This document shows positions 13,311 to 24,900 of a DNA stretch of 64,000 bases, piece by piece. The translations under genes were made by a program, and so were the position numbers. The first letter of the stretch is position 1. The number at the start of each line of letters is the position of its first letter. Source of the DNA: Nannochloris sp. 'desiccata' (lineage: Eukaryota > Chlorophyta > Trebouxiophyceae > Chlorellales > Chlorellaceae); contig JAGTXX020000010.1 of assembly GCA_019044685.2 (NCBI GenBank), forward strand, positions 930,001-994,000, written 5' to 3'. The notes under the pieces are model-generated. The model did no database searches. It was not told the origin of the DNA and saw nothing but the letters and a program-made list of their open reading frames with translations.

Positions 13311-14174
13311 ATGGAGGTCAGCTTGCGTCCTAAGCGCCAGCCAAAGAAAATCTCCCGTTCTGATGACTTCTTAGATAATTATGATGCTGAACTAGAGGCC
13401 ATTGAATCCTTGCCTTCAACATCTGTTAGACCGTTCATGGCTCACCACGAGGGAGGTCCCAGAAAGCGAGGTCGCCCCAGGAAATACCCTGTAGCACTGC
13501 CTCCTCCTACCGATGAGCAACCTATCAAAAGACCCCGGGGCCGTCCGAAAGGCAAGTCACCTACCGAGCGACACCCCTTGTTGCGCTCATCCACACATTC
13601 AATTTCTTTATTTAAATTGAGCAGTATTTTTTAAAAAAATCGCTATCTTATTACAGGTTCTGGCAAGCATCAAAAGGCCGCAGCAGCTCAAGGTTCAGGT
13701 TTATATGGCTCTGCCTATATGACAGAATCTGGCTACACGAATTCCTATGCAGTTTCACAAGCTCCCTCTGATGATGACGCCACTGGTGGTGGTGACGCTA
13801 CCCACAGATTGGCATTGCCAGCATCTCACCAACCTCTCACTGCAACCCCACGTAACCCTGGACCAGCAGTAGAGACGAAAGAAAATGGGTCCATTACCCC
13901 TCATTACCCTCCACGAGGCAACCCTAGCCCTGCAACTGATTCTGATGCATCCCCTGCACCTGCGCACGGTGCAACCGCCGCCACCGCCACCACCACCGGT
14001 TTTGGCAGGTACCCCCACCCAAAGCCCCCTTCTTCTGCGAGTAGACCTGTGAAGATGGAAACTGTAGATGGGTTTAACTTCCCACAAGCAAGCTCAAAGC
14101 TTTTGCCAGCGGAAACGCCTACACCAAAGCCTCGTAATCGCAGAAAATGCGCTGCACCCACAAAGACCGAGTAG
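13311..14174 (+). CDS. AT-hook DNA-binding protein
   Basis: Probable nuclear, chromatin-associated protein of 252 residues. Exon 1 (13311-13551) encodes two AT-hook cores, KRGRPRKYP and KRPRGRPKGS, which bind the minor groove of AT-rich DNA. Exon 2 (13657-14174) encodes a low-complexity tail rich in Pro, Ser, Thr and Ala ending in a basic stretch (PKPRNRRKCAAPTKTE). The only intron that keeps the frame uses a GC donor (AAAG|GCAAGT) with a TTACAG acceptor; a normal GT site two codons on would shift the frame. No PPC or other folded domain is seen. The gene is divergent from the ALDH22-like gene. The precise role is unknown. Confidence 0.75.
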
Positions 14175-14767
14175 AAAAAAAAAATCTTTCGTCTTCGTTT
14201 TTTAGAAAGAACCAGAGATGTGTTCTTATTACTTATTCTAATCTATTTACAGCCCGAAATTAACATATGATCAGTAATTTTCCTCCCCTTGCTTCCTTTT
14301 TGGTTTTCTTTGCTTGTTTTGGGAGTTGTCATACCTTGAAAGTGCCAGTAGCGATTGACTAAATTTGGAAGAAAGAAAAAAAAACCTCCGGCAACGTTGA
14401 GAGATCTTATTTCTTCTTTTCCTGCGAGATTTGTAGTTAATTCTTCTTTTCCTGGCTGCTGCTAATTTCACCTAACTTCTCGTCACTTTTCTTCTAGACC
14501 AAATGACTTCGTTTCCCCCCTCTTTGTTTTGTTATTAATCAACTCTTGAAATCTTGGCGGCGTTTTTTCCTGGAAAAGCCCGAGGCTTTTCTGAAAAGAA
14601 AATGTGCCCTCTTCAATTATCTTACTCCCTGCCGCGCTGAAGAGTCGCGTAATTCTGTCACATTTAATACCCTGTGTAACACCAGACTTGCCTAATACAA
14701 AACACAGCGTAATATTACACAGTAACTGAGTATAGATACAAAAATTCTAGGAAAAAAATAAAAAACC
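14175..14767. other. Convergent intergenic region
   Basis: About 590 AT-rich bases between the 3' ends of the AT-hook gene (+) and the Cmc1-like gene (-). It should contain both 3' UTRs and polyadenylation signals. I see no further gene. Confidence 0.5.
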
Positions 14768-15330
14768 TTAGTCGCTCGCAATCACATCGTTCAAAAGAAT
14801 ATCCCATTCTGCTTCAGTCATTTTATGTTTAGCCCCTCGAGCTATCCACATGGCTTTCATAGTACCTATTTTACCCGTGTACTTGCTCATGCAGTTGCTA
14901 AATTCTTTTGCTTCGGCTCGACACGCCCAGGCCATTGATAAAATTCTGCCCCGGCAACAATCTGGAAAAATTCAACGGAAAGAAAGAAAATCTTAAAAAG
15001 TGAATTTGTAGACAGTTTTCAGAGAAATGTGCTATCATGCAGGGTGCATTAGGAGTATTTACCTGCGTATTGTTTAGCTCTATCATCACATTCTTCAAAT
15101 CCGCGTTGTTTTAGGCGAAAAAACAGGGCTGCAAAAAGAGGGATGTCGGGGGTGGGTGGAGAATGAGAAAGATGTTGGCACAAAGGTTGACAAGGAAATA
15201 TTAAGTTGGCGTAAAATTAATATGCATCCATGCATCTACTATTACATATCCTATTGAAAGTGCAATCTACCCTACACAGCAACCTACCTTCTTCTACTCG
15301 CTTTGGAACTTCATCGATCTTGGTGGTCAT
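14768..15330 (-). CDS. Twin CX9C protein, Cmc1-like cytochrome c oxidase biogenesis factor
   Basis: Small mitochondrial intermembrane-space protein of 100 residues, assembled from three short exons: 15330-15288, 15128-15063 and 14961-14768. Reading phases join exactly. The product has a perfect twin CX9C motif: CDDRAKQYADC and CRAEAKEFSNC, separated by a helical hairpin loop. Oxidative folding by the Mia40 pathway is expected from the family. The LxxxxxGFxxCxxxAxxYAxC pattern and the basic segment GKIGTMKAMW resemble Cmc1/Cmc2, which act in copper delivery and COX assembly. The gene is divergent from PAM18/TIM14 with 314 bases between start codons, so two mitochondrial proteins may share a promoter. 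Assignment to Cmc1 rather than Cmc2 is less certain than the CX9C family call. Confidence 0.85.
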
Positions 15331-15644
15331 TGAGATAAGTGGCCTATTATGAGACTTTCGGCACAACCCACGATGTGCTTGATTTTATTGAAATTTTTGA
15401 ATGCGAAATTAATGCATGAATCGATGTTCAATGAGGCTCGCTTAGCAAGAAAATTTTCGAATTTTCGCACAAATGAGAGGCTTGAGTTGTAGCCCACAAC
15501 GCTCTAAAACGCCGGCAATGCAGAGCATGCACAATTTACCTAAATTTATAATTGTCAAGCGACATAACAGAGAAGTGCAAGTAAATTTAGTCACCCGTCT
15601 CGAACTTTCAATTTTTGAATTGCACAAGAAGAACCGTTGTTCTG
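15331..15644. promoter_or_regulatory. Divergent promoter region, Cmc1-like / PAM18
   Basis: The 314 bases between the two start codons must include both transcription starts. No motif is confidently recognised; the region contains runs of AT-rich sequence. Shared control is inference from the arrangement and from both products being mitochondrial. Confidence 0.4.
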
Positions 15645-16084
15645 ATGGTAAGGCTTTAGTTTCCCTGTCTTTAGTGTCTTCTACTTAGTTTCATTTCAGA
15701 GCATGGCATGCCGGACCTTCCGCTTACCTTCCACTCACTTTTCCTCAATTGTAGACAACTCCATTAATCGCCGGTATGGCTGTAGGCGCTGCAGCCTACG
15801 CAGCTCGAACAGCCCTCGTCGCTTTCCAAGGTTTTAAAGCAGCGGGCCCACGCATGAAACAATTTTACAAAGGAGGATTTCTTCCAGAAATGAACCGAAG
15901 AGAAGCATCACAGATCCTCGGCATAAGAGAAAGCGCCCCAGATGAAAAAATAAAAGAAGCCCATAGAAGAATAATGATTGCAAATCACCCTGATGCGGGG
16001 GGTAGTAGTTTTATAGCAGCAAAGGTGAATGAAGCGAAAGACATTTTGATGGGAAAGAAGAAGAACGGCAGTTCGATTTTCTAA
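15645..16084 (+). CDS. Mitochondrial import motor J-protein PAM18/TIM14
   Basis: Inner-membrane J-protein that stimulates mtHsp70 in the presequence translocase motor. It has 110 residues from two exons. Coding exon 1 is only the ATG (15645-15647), followed directly by GTAAGG; exon 2 is 15755-16084. The second exon supplies TTPLIAGMAVGAAAYAAR, which matches the family's N-terminal membrane segment far better than the internal ATG at 15776. The C-terminal J-like domain has the family hallmark HPD in ANHPDAGGS and the preceding NRREASQILGI segment. Length is normal for the family. The gene is divergent from the Cmc1-like gene. Confidence 0.9.
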
Positions 16085-16259
16085 AGTTTAAATAATTTTG
16101 TCGAGACGGCCGGTGCCGTCAACTGTATTCATTATCAATACTATTATTATTTGTTTTCTATACGTTACTCATGTGTTCAGTATAATGCATGGCACTAGTT
16201 TACACATACCTTTTATGCTATCTCAACGATAGATATCATCCCTGTAATTTTCAATCAAA

Positions 16260-19082
16260 TCAATCTTGCTTCATTCTTTTATTCCATGCAAACTGCACCG
16301 CTCCAGCCACCACCACCGATGCCACCGTCGTTGCCAGGCCTGCACCGAGCACTGCATAATCCACAGCAGAACTCTCTTTTAAAAACAATTCTAAAGATGG
16401 TGTCGAACTTGGCCAATTGCTTTCTACCCACACTGGATCATCTGGCCATCCGTACCGTGCTGCCCATGCTGTCGCATCGGTACCATTAGTAGACACATTC
16501 CCACTAGATACATCTTTCCACCTAAAAGTACCATCATCCGTATCTGTACCATTGCACCCGACACATTCCAGTAACGTAGAATACGATGGAACGAATTTTA
16601 CAGTGGAATTAATGCATTTTCCGCTTCCTGCAGAGCCTTGAATGTCTCGCCAACCAGCACAGACGGTGCCCGCAGGACAGGCGGTTGAAGCATTGTTTGG
16701 AGAGCACCAAGGGGAAAGAGAGGCAGAAGAAGATAAAGAAGTGATGTTTGTGGCTGTAGATACAGCTAAGAAATTCCATATGAATCGTTCGACGTCGGTC
16801 TGCACATTTGGATCAGGCAACGACGGATCTGCAAAAAGTCGTTTTTGAAAAAGAGAAAGAGAACGACACCGCTTGGTTAATAAAAATTGAAGCTGTAAAA
16901 ATATCCAAATCACGCAATTGTTCTAGTAATTATATAAAAAATAGTATACTTCTACTGTATAGAAGCACTATTATCTACACAATATATATATATAGTACAA
17001 CTGACGTACTCTGTGCAACTGTTCTTAATATCCCTACATAATGCCCAGCAGGGCCGCTATTCCATGGCGTCATCAACGCATTAACAAGAGAACACCCCAT
17101 TCCTGGACTTGACTTGGCCAAACAACCTACTAATTGATCTACAGTCTCTTCAACTGCAGTAGAATTAATCTGTAATGGTAGTTCTGATGCAGTAGTATTG
17201 CTACTACTACTGGAAGAATTGTCAAGAGTGCTAGATTGCGCAAGCGAGTTTAGTGCAGTAGCTAGAAAAATCGCGGTTGCAGAAATCCCATTTTGGTCAA
17301 ATCTTTCTTCCTTCTGGAAATCAGAAAAGTCAACCTTACCAGTCGTAGACTTGCTAGTATTAATATTAGTAATATTGTTATTGTTACCCTCGACAGTATC
17401 ATATTGGCTATGGTATGCTGAGTTATGAAATTCAGAGTTGAATTCTTCTATAACTACAACCGGGATCTCGGCACGTTGTCGAAGAAAAGAAGAAGAGGTG
17501 CTTGGAGGCAATCCCGGTGTTGTCGTACTTGCACTTGATAAAATGACACCTAGATTGCTAGCAGCGACCTCTTGGAGCGCAGCGAGTAGAGGGGCTGCTG
17601 CTGTCCCCGAGTCCCCGGACTTTTCAACATGACCATACAGTTGATAATTATAAATAGAAGGGCTACTAACAGTAGATATTGCTGTGGCACTGCTGCTATT
17701 AGTAGCTGCAGCTATAGTAGTAGTATTTTTGCTATTCTTCTCGTCTTCTGCAAGACTGCTGACTTCCTCAGCTTCGGTGGTGACGGTGGAATTTTTTTTA
17801 ATTTGTTTTGCTCGTCCTACTTGGCCAATTTCTATAATTCCTTCAATAGAATCCAACTCCAGCCCTTGTACTGATAAATTCCCATTCTCCATCTCCCAAA
17901 GCAACCTTCTACTGCCCATATAACCCCACGGCTCGCCCGTAACTGCTAAAAAAATAATCCTTTTCTGGTAACTTTGTACTACCAGGGGGTCATTTTCAGT
18001 ACTACCTAATACCTGTGCAGCTGCCATCATTGCTATAAGACCCGAAATTGGGGAATCTGCAGCTTGGGTGAGGCTATGGAAGAAGGAGGTAGAATCTATT
18101 TGAGCTATAACAAGCAATGTTGGTAATTTCTTTTCACTTTTGGGGTCCTCGTGTGGTGTTGGAGGCAAAGAAGGGAGTGCTGCCCAGATCGAGTACCCAC
18201 CTAATGGATAGCACGTTTTGGCAGTAATACAACTAGACGCGTTTCCAGTAGCTTCCATGCTTAACTCCATTCGTGCTACATTCACTGCAGTACTCTCTCC
18301 ACCGATACCACCACCACCACCGCCGCTGCCGCTGCCGCTGCCGCTGCCGCTGCCGCTGCCGCTGCCAATTTTAGTTTGTTCTCTATTATATTGAGCACGT
18401 TGCACTGCATTCGCTGAAGTTTCGTTGTCCAATTGATAAATAGGAAAGGGGAATGAAACAGACATTAAATCTAGGCCTGCTGGGTTCCATGTGTAGTCAC
18501 GTTGCATTTCATGCACAGCGTACTCGGCATATGGAGCAACAGGAGCTTCATTCCATCCTGGAAAAGCGGCTAAAGAATGCTGAATAAGTACACCAGCAAG
18601 TGTATTTTGTAGATCAGTTTCTAAACCACATCGTTGTAGAAATTTGCCAGCGTCTTCTGCAGAGATGAGAGCGACAGAGCCTAGGGGAATTTCGTTAGCA
18701 CTGGTGGTGGCGGCGACCGCAAGGAGCGGGCCGGTGACTTGAGTTGAGGTAGGTGTAGCACAGCCTACAACACCGGTTCTAGTGAGTAGCCGGATACATG
18801 CACCACCTGATGTGAATCGTAGCTTTGTATAGATACTGTCCTGCAGTTCTTTGCTGTTTGTGATCACTGCTGGGTCGGGGGGAGATGCTTGGTCGGCGGA
18901 GACTGCAAAGTCAACAGATGATGGAAGAGGTTCAGTTTCATTTAGAGGGCTACATCAGCAGAAACTATAATACTCGATTTTTGTAAAGCTGCTTATGTAT
19001 TTAAAAGGTTCTGAGGAGACGCACCGGAACTGGTCAAGATGGCAGCGATTGCGATCACAGTGAGCAGAGACGCTCTTGTCAT
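16260..19082 (-). CDS. NCSTN: Nicastrin (gamma-secretase subunit)
   Basis: Type I membrane glycoprotein that gates substrate entry into the presenilin (gamma-secretase) complex. Exons 19082-19025, 18902-17010 and 16828-16260 give 839 residues. A signal peptide (MTRASLLTVIAIAAIL) starts the protein. The lumenal peptidase-like domain carries GEPWGYMGSRR at about residue 346, the counterpart of the animal DYIGS motif. Next come LELDSIEGIIEIGQVG and the FHNSAYHSQYDT segment (~512-522). Many N-glycosylation sequons and Cys residues lie in the ectodomain. One membrane helix near residues 806-832 is followed by a short basic tail. A Gly-Ser repeat (residues ~199-214) interrupts the ectodomain, encoded by a hexanucleotide repeat. 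The donor at 17010 was chosen because it alone restores phase with exon 3. Confidence 0.88.
18325..18366. repeat. (GCTGCC)7 hexanucleotide microsatellite
   Basis: Seven uninterrupted units in the nicastrin coding sequence encode the Gly-Ser linker on the minus strand. The length is a multiple of three, so unit changes keep frame. Confidence 0.9.
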
Positions 19083-19340
19083 TTAATCCTCTGTCCAGCG
19101 TATTGAACACAATCTAGACTAGACTGAAAAGGACAATAACATGTGAATGTCACTTGTTAATTCAAGAAACAGGGTGTCTTGGATCACTTTGAATTGCGTC
19201 GTAAAATCAATTTTATTTTTCTAAAACTTATGCTTAATCTGATACATTGACTCTTTAGTAACAATAATATTAATAGTTTCAACAATAAAAAAAGAATCAA
19301 TGAAATACACTTCAATGGTAAGCAACGCGGCTATTATTTC

Positions 19341-19988
19341 TCAACTCTCTGTGGAAACCGTCGTCATTGCTAATCCAGCAACTGCTCCTACAGTTAATGG
19401 CAATCTCATCGCCATGTACCATGGTGGTAACCCACCTTTCTTAAACCAACCCCTATCTACTAGGTACACAAACGCTAATAACACAGATTGCATGGAGGCA
19501 GCATGTTCTAAGGGCATCGCCAGTGTTGGCCAGGCAGTTAAGCATGGCATCACAGACCAAACATAACGCTGCCCAGTAAGTTTCAGTGGGGTTAAACTTG
19601 TCATTGCTAAACCCCAATGGACTCCACCTAAAAAGCTAATTATAGTGGCGCCATAGCCGACCTGAAGTAAGCCAGCATTCTGAACGACAGTGTCACCTAA
19701 TAGGTTCAAGGGGAGGTGTGGAGCGACGGCAGGGCTAAATGCCCAAAATGGGATGATACCGCCAAATCCCAGAGCTTTAATTAAATTAGGGACGGAAGCA
19801 AGGCCTTGTGAAGTTTGGGGAGTCTTGGCAGCGGCAGCGGCGGAAGTTGACGTCTTTTCAGCTGCTTGTCGAAGGAATGGCTTCGTGTGGATTTCTTTGA
19901 CCGCTACATTTGCCTCTAATTCTCTCCAGGCCGTAATAGTTTGCGAGCTACATGCTTTCCGCAGACTTTCAGCTGCCCGTCTTAACAT
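19341..19988 (-). CDS. TMEM69/DUF3429 family membrane protein, probably mitochondrial
   Basis: Single-exon gene of 215 residues. The first ~50 residues are rich in Arg, Ala and Ser with no acidic patch (MLRRAAESLRKACSSQTITAW), consistent with a mitochondrial presequence. Four or five hydrophobic segments follow, with the DUF3429 signature YGATIISFLGGVHWGLAM and a conserved Trp/Pro-containing helix near SVMPCLTAWPTLAMP. The family's biochemical role is unknown. The start lies about 170 bases from the left end of the MULE-like transposon, so the insertion may sit in the promoter region. Confidence 0.8.
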   Translation of the reverse strand: MLRRAAESLRKACSSQTITAWRELEANVAVKEIHTKPFLRQAAEKTSTSAAAAAKTPQTSQGLASVPNLIKALGFGGIIPFWAFSPAVAPHLPLNLLGDTVVQNAGLLQVGYGATIISFLGGVHWGLAMTSLTPLKLTGQRYVWSVMPCLTAWPTLAMPLEHAASMQSVLLAFVYLVDRGWFKKGGLPPWYMAMRLPLTVGAVAGLAMTTVSTES

Positions 19989-20160
19989 TTTTATTATTAT
20001 TGAAAAGTTTTGATTGTGATCTGGCTTGGAAAAAATCGAGCAAAATCTTTTAATTTGGAGCTCTACAGGTTATTAAAATTCAATCAATCCTAAACAATTG
20101 CGATAACGTGTTGATCTGCTCATAATTCAAGCTTAAAATGGTAAATATGGGCTACTCACT

Positions 20161-20219
20161 AGCACCAGGGTAAACGCAACCTGGCCCCATATAAGGAGAG
20201 TAGGGGACCTACAGGCTAT
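20161..20219 (+). repeat. Left terminal inverted repeat, with TSD at 20154-20160
   Basis: Begins AGCACCAGGGTAAACGC and is the exact reverse complement of 25347-25405. It contains CCATATAAGG, a TATA-like word pointing inward, about 135 bases before the plus-strand gene start. Confidence 0.95.
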
Positions 20220-20323
20220 CAATTTGAAATTCCCTTTACAGCCAATCCACTGACATCATCAGTCATCTTTATTGGGGATTGGAGCACAGTCTAATGTACC
20301 TATTAAGAGATTATTAAACAATC

Positions 20324-21877
20324 ATGGCTGTGCAATTGACGGAGGCAGCTAAAAATAAGCTGCACGCCCTGGGAATCCTCCCGTATGATTCTGATAAAGC
20401 GAAGACTACCTACATGCTGCCTCAGAACGAGGAGGGGTGGGCTTACGAGCGAAAGATCAGATGCACAGCGAGTGACATTGGAATGGTTGCGGGGCAGTCA
20501 GACCGTGGAGATGCTGCGGTAGCTCTGCATCGTAAATTTAATCCACTTCCTCCCTCTCCCGCTATGGCGGTGGCTTTACGATTGGAGCCCATTATAGCGA
20601 ACAATTACGTTAATCAATTGAAGGTGAGATCAGTTCAATTTTTTTGCCTTTTCTTCGGCTACGCATACAGACCCTTACTTAGACAATTTGTTCGAATATT
20701 TCACTAGGAAGAGACAAATAATAACGTAAATCTCGACAAGGTTGGCCTCTTAATTCATCCATCGCATCCTTACTTGGCGGCAAGTCTCAACTATTTTCAG
20801 ACTGAGCCCGAGCCCTGTATTGTACAAATGAAGTTCTGGAAGGAGTTTCCTGAGGTCGTCCCTAGAGATACTGAGCTGCAGGTTATCATGCAACTTGCAA
20901 TTGCCGCGGAGTCTGAACATATTCAATGGGGCAGGTCGATGCCCAAGGCGGTGGTTGTTGCGGTTAATCCAGATAGCATTGATTTCTGCAAATACAACAT
21001 TGAATGGGACGCCCAGGCGAAGAAAACCTGGGAAGAAGATATCCTACCGAAAGCTACACTGTTTTATGAGCACGGAGTTCTTCCAAAGCTTTCCCCGCTT
21101 CATTCCACCGTTCCCTTGTCTTCTCCGCTACACACCATGCCATCGCTTGCTGCCACTCCCTCGCGTAATACTAACACATCTACCCTTGAAGAGGAAGTTA
21201 TCATGCAGGATACACCAGTTATTTCCCCCGGTATAGCGAAAGGAAAAGAAGTGTATCATCCAAAGATGGGAAGATTTGGCACCGTTGCTAAAGTCCTTCC
21301 AGGTAGTAATGATTTGTGCATAAATTGGTTTGGCGATGGAGATAATGGTGATAATAGCAAGCGGCACAAACCTTGTGCGCCTGATAAAGTCGTAGTCCTC
21401 CCAAAGCCGCGTTCTGACTGGGTCAAACCTACCCAAAATGGTCAACGGGTGTTGGTTTGTGCTGGCGCTGTGGATAAAGTTGGTCTGAAAGGAGTGATTA
21501 CTCAGTGGAACCCATTGAAATGTTCAATTAAGTCTGAAATTGGAGAAATATTCAGAGTCAATACTGAGTTTTTGCACGTGGAGCATGGGGAGCAACCTGT
21601 GGAGCAGCCCAGTTCTACCGTCTCATTGAAAAGAGGAAACGTGTCGACCCATGGTTTTAAGCAATGGCTTCTTGACTTTGAACACGAAAACAACGTGAAA
21701 TTGGTCCTTCACAGAGTCAATGATACATGCTCTCGTATTCTTATGGAAGAAAAGCTAGAGGAGGCTATTGAATTGGCAAAATATATTAAAAAAAGGGCTG
21801 GCAGTGCTGCTGCTGGTGATGACGAGACTGGGGCAGAGACATTGTTACAGCTTAAAAACCCAAAGGAATTGCTGTAA
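20324..21877 (+). CDS. Transposon-encoded YqaJ-like nuclease domain protein, probably inactive
   Basis: Two exons, 20324-20623 and 20708-21877, giving 489 residues. Residues ~40-220 follow the lambda-exonuclease/YqaJ fold pattern: TASDIGMVAG, then LRLEPIIANNYV, then GLLIHPSHPYLAAS, then VQMKFW, then the conserved Gln helix ELQVIMQLAI. The first acidic residue (Glu88) is kept. The family's Asp in the aSPDG motif is Asn128 here, and the Glu of E-x-K is Gln140, with Lys142 kept. Loss of two metal ligands suggests a structural or DNA-binding role rather than cleavage. Residues ~245-365 form a beta-rich region of two short KOW/Tudor-like segments (KEVYHPKMGRFGTVAKVLPG and GQRVLVCAGAVDKVGLKGVI), followed by an acidic/helical C-terminus. 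It is not related to known MULE accessory proteins that I recognise. The nuclease-fold call is by motif only. Confidence 0.68.
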
Positions 21878-21985
21878 TTATTAATATAAATATTATATTA
21901 TTGTATAATGAATGTATTATAATTATTATAAACGTAGAATAACTCAGGTACAGTTGTTTTAATTTAATAAATAAATGTCTTAATC

Positions 21986-24900
21986 TTAAAAAACTTCATT
22001 GTCGTCTTTTTTATACCGCCTCTTACGAGGGGTCCTGAGACCCCCAGCTTTGCCGTGTCGAACTAAACCCTCATTCTCCATTCCTCGCTTTTGCTCCCTT
22101 GGTCTACCTATATCGTTCCTCCTGACTAGGGCGGGTGGGGAGACCCCATTATCTTCCATTCCAGGGTCTTGAGAGGGCTGCAACATAGCAGCGCCAGCAA
22201 CGCTCACGGCATGGTCAAGTGCTACAGCAGGTGCCTCAACAGTATTGGCATCTTCTCTCTTACTTTTACTCCTACCAGGATACAAAGGTCTCGTTACCCT
22301 ATCTTTAGGCATCCTTGACAGCTTCTTAGTTTCTTTCTTATCCATTGCCTTGGTCGTTGGCGCCAATGATGGTCGTCTACTTTTAGCTTTTTCAAGTAGA
22401 TTATTAATTTCCGCAGTGAGATAACTGGCATCAGGACCTGGAAGCTCTTTGAGAACATTTTTCAGCTTATTGCATGCCTGCATGCCTTCTCTATTCTCTT
22501 TTGGCACACTATATTCTCGCTGTACCGAAGCCACTGCCTTCACGGAATCAAGCTCTGCTTGAGCACATTCAACACCGTTCAGAGGGTCACTGCCATGCAG
22601 AACACCTATTCTTTTCCGTAAATGGACATCTATATTCTCAGGGATATCCTCTTCGATGAGATCAGGAGAGAAATCAATACTTTCCAAAGCAGCGGCAGCC
22701 ATGACATGAGCACAGATGCCCCCTATTTCATAGCAATTGCAGGAGCAGCCCCCATCCCACCCGCTAATAATAGCACTACGAGCTTCGTCAGAGAAAAGCT
22801 TGCATGCATAGAGCTTTTCATCAGGTTCTGAGCCCTCCAGTTGGGTGAAGAAAGTAGAATCTGCAGAAGGAAAATTTAAAAGTTTAAATTTAAAAAAAAA
22901 AATGAAGGAAAGAAAAGTCATTTAATTGCTATAATGGCATTGTCAGCAATTCCTGTGCTTCGTCAACAGCTATAGATGGGTCAATAATGTTCATCATCCA
23001 ATTTAATATGCGTACATACCTTTTAAGCACTTCGTTTCAATGCATTTAGCAGTTCTTTCCAATACACCGCCTGTAACTGGCACGACGTTGGCAGCAGCAG
23101 CCACATGCTTGCAAATTCCATATTGATTCGCTCGACATTCGCAAGAAAGATCTCCAAGACATATCTTATAGCTTGTTCCAATGCGATTTGCGCTGAGAAC
23201 ATACCCTCCACTTGTGGGATTGCCTTCCAAAACTTGCACCGCCCCCGGCTTCTTGGCTAACATTTCCACTTCTCTTTCATGAAGGCTGTCAATGTTCTGG
23301 GCGTTAGATGTTGCAATTCCAAACACCTTGCGGATTCTATCATACAGGTAATGAGGTAAAACATCAAAAACAAGTAATTGTACGAGATCTTCCATGCGTT
23401 GCTTCACCCGTCGCCTTGCAAAACCATACTTGAACTTTCTGAAGAAAGCTTCCAACAAATTATTTGTATCACTGCGCAAGTGTTTAACTTGGAGACGACC
23501 ATAGCATGCCCAATGGTCCGCATCCTTCTCCCATTCAGAGGCAAAATAGGTGCCAACTGCTGGAGCCTCATCGGCTAACATATCTTTGAAATTTCTGCAT
23601 TTCACATTGAAAGTGCTCTTATTCTCACAGTACTGCAGAAATTAGAAGAAAAAGAAGAAGAAAATGTGTTATATACACTAAAGGGAATTGAAAATATAGA
23701 GGGAAATAAATAATATTAAGGAAATAAATTGCAAATGTTATTTTTAAATTTAAAAATTCAAAAAAAAAACTGCAACAGAAATTAACTTATTTCACTACTT
23801 AGATATACTAACCTGCAATTCTCGTAATTCCCTGTATATTTTTACTCTCAAACCTTTATTATCCTTGCCAAAAATGCCACTCTTTTGGGATTTGCAGAAC
23901 TTTTCAAAGTCTTGAAGCATGTGAAAGATGCAAAGCAAATATTTTATGCCCAGTTGCTTGCATGAAGCAATTTGTGATTTGCTTTTGTCCATCATGACGT
24001 GAGAGATCTCCATCTCAGCAGCAGCAGCAATAGTACTTAAGAATGTGGAGCAGATAGTTGCTTCCTCGCCGTCAGCAATGCAAAAAGCAACGGGGCAGCC
24101 ATTGCCGTAATCATCTCGGACGAGGGCGGTGAGAATTGGGTATCCATAAGCGCTCAACCCATACACAGCGTCAAGAAAAATCATATCACCACCAAAGCAT
24201 TTCAGCATTCTCGTTGCGAAAGGGCTACTGAGTATGAGAGTGAAGTTATTAGTGATATTCTTATCTTGATCGAGCACTTGAGGCGTATAGAGCAAAACTG
24301 TCCCGGGTAATTTTGTCTCTAGCGTTTCGACCAACATATTTAAGGCAGTGAGATCATTAGGGTGGAACTGCTTCTCTACCTTCAATTGCTTGACAATGTT
24401 CTGGATATCTTTTAATGAAGGCAAGAAATGACGGGAGACCTTGCCGTCAGTTATAGCATTGACCTTTCCATTAGCTTGCAGAGCGTACAGGATCTGCTGA
24501 GGCGACATTCCAGCATTTATATAGTACTTCAGGGCAATAAATGAAAGAAGATAGTACATTAGAATGAGTATTGAGACCCTAAATTATTGTTTATCCCAAT
24601 AATCAGTTGGTAGCGGTTGGCAGCGGCACTTAAAGATTTATACTAGAATGACTGCATACTTAAACCAATTCTCAAGCATCACTCACCTCTTTAGCTAGTT
24701 TAACAATATCTGGATGCAAAGATAAATACTTCAAGTCCTCAGTACTGCCAGGAACGTGGCCAGAGTGACCATGCCGTTCTTCATAATGAACAACGTCAGG
24801 CTGATCCCTTCTAATGGTACATACGAGTTCATAGTTACACCCTACTTTCTTCGATCTCCGTTGTTTAGCTTCGCCAGAGCTCTCGTGGCACCCAGAACGG

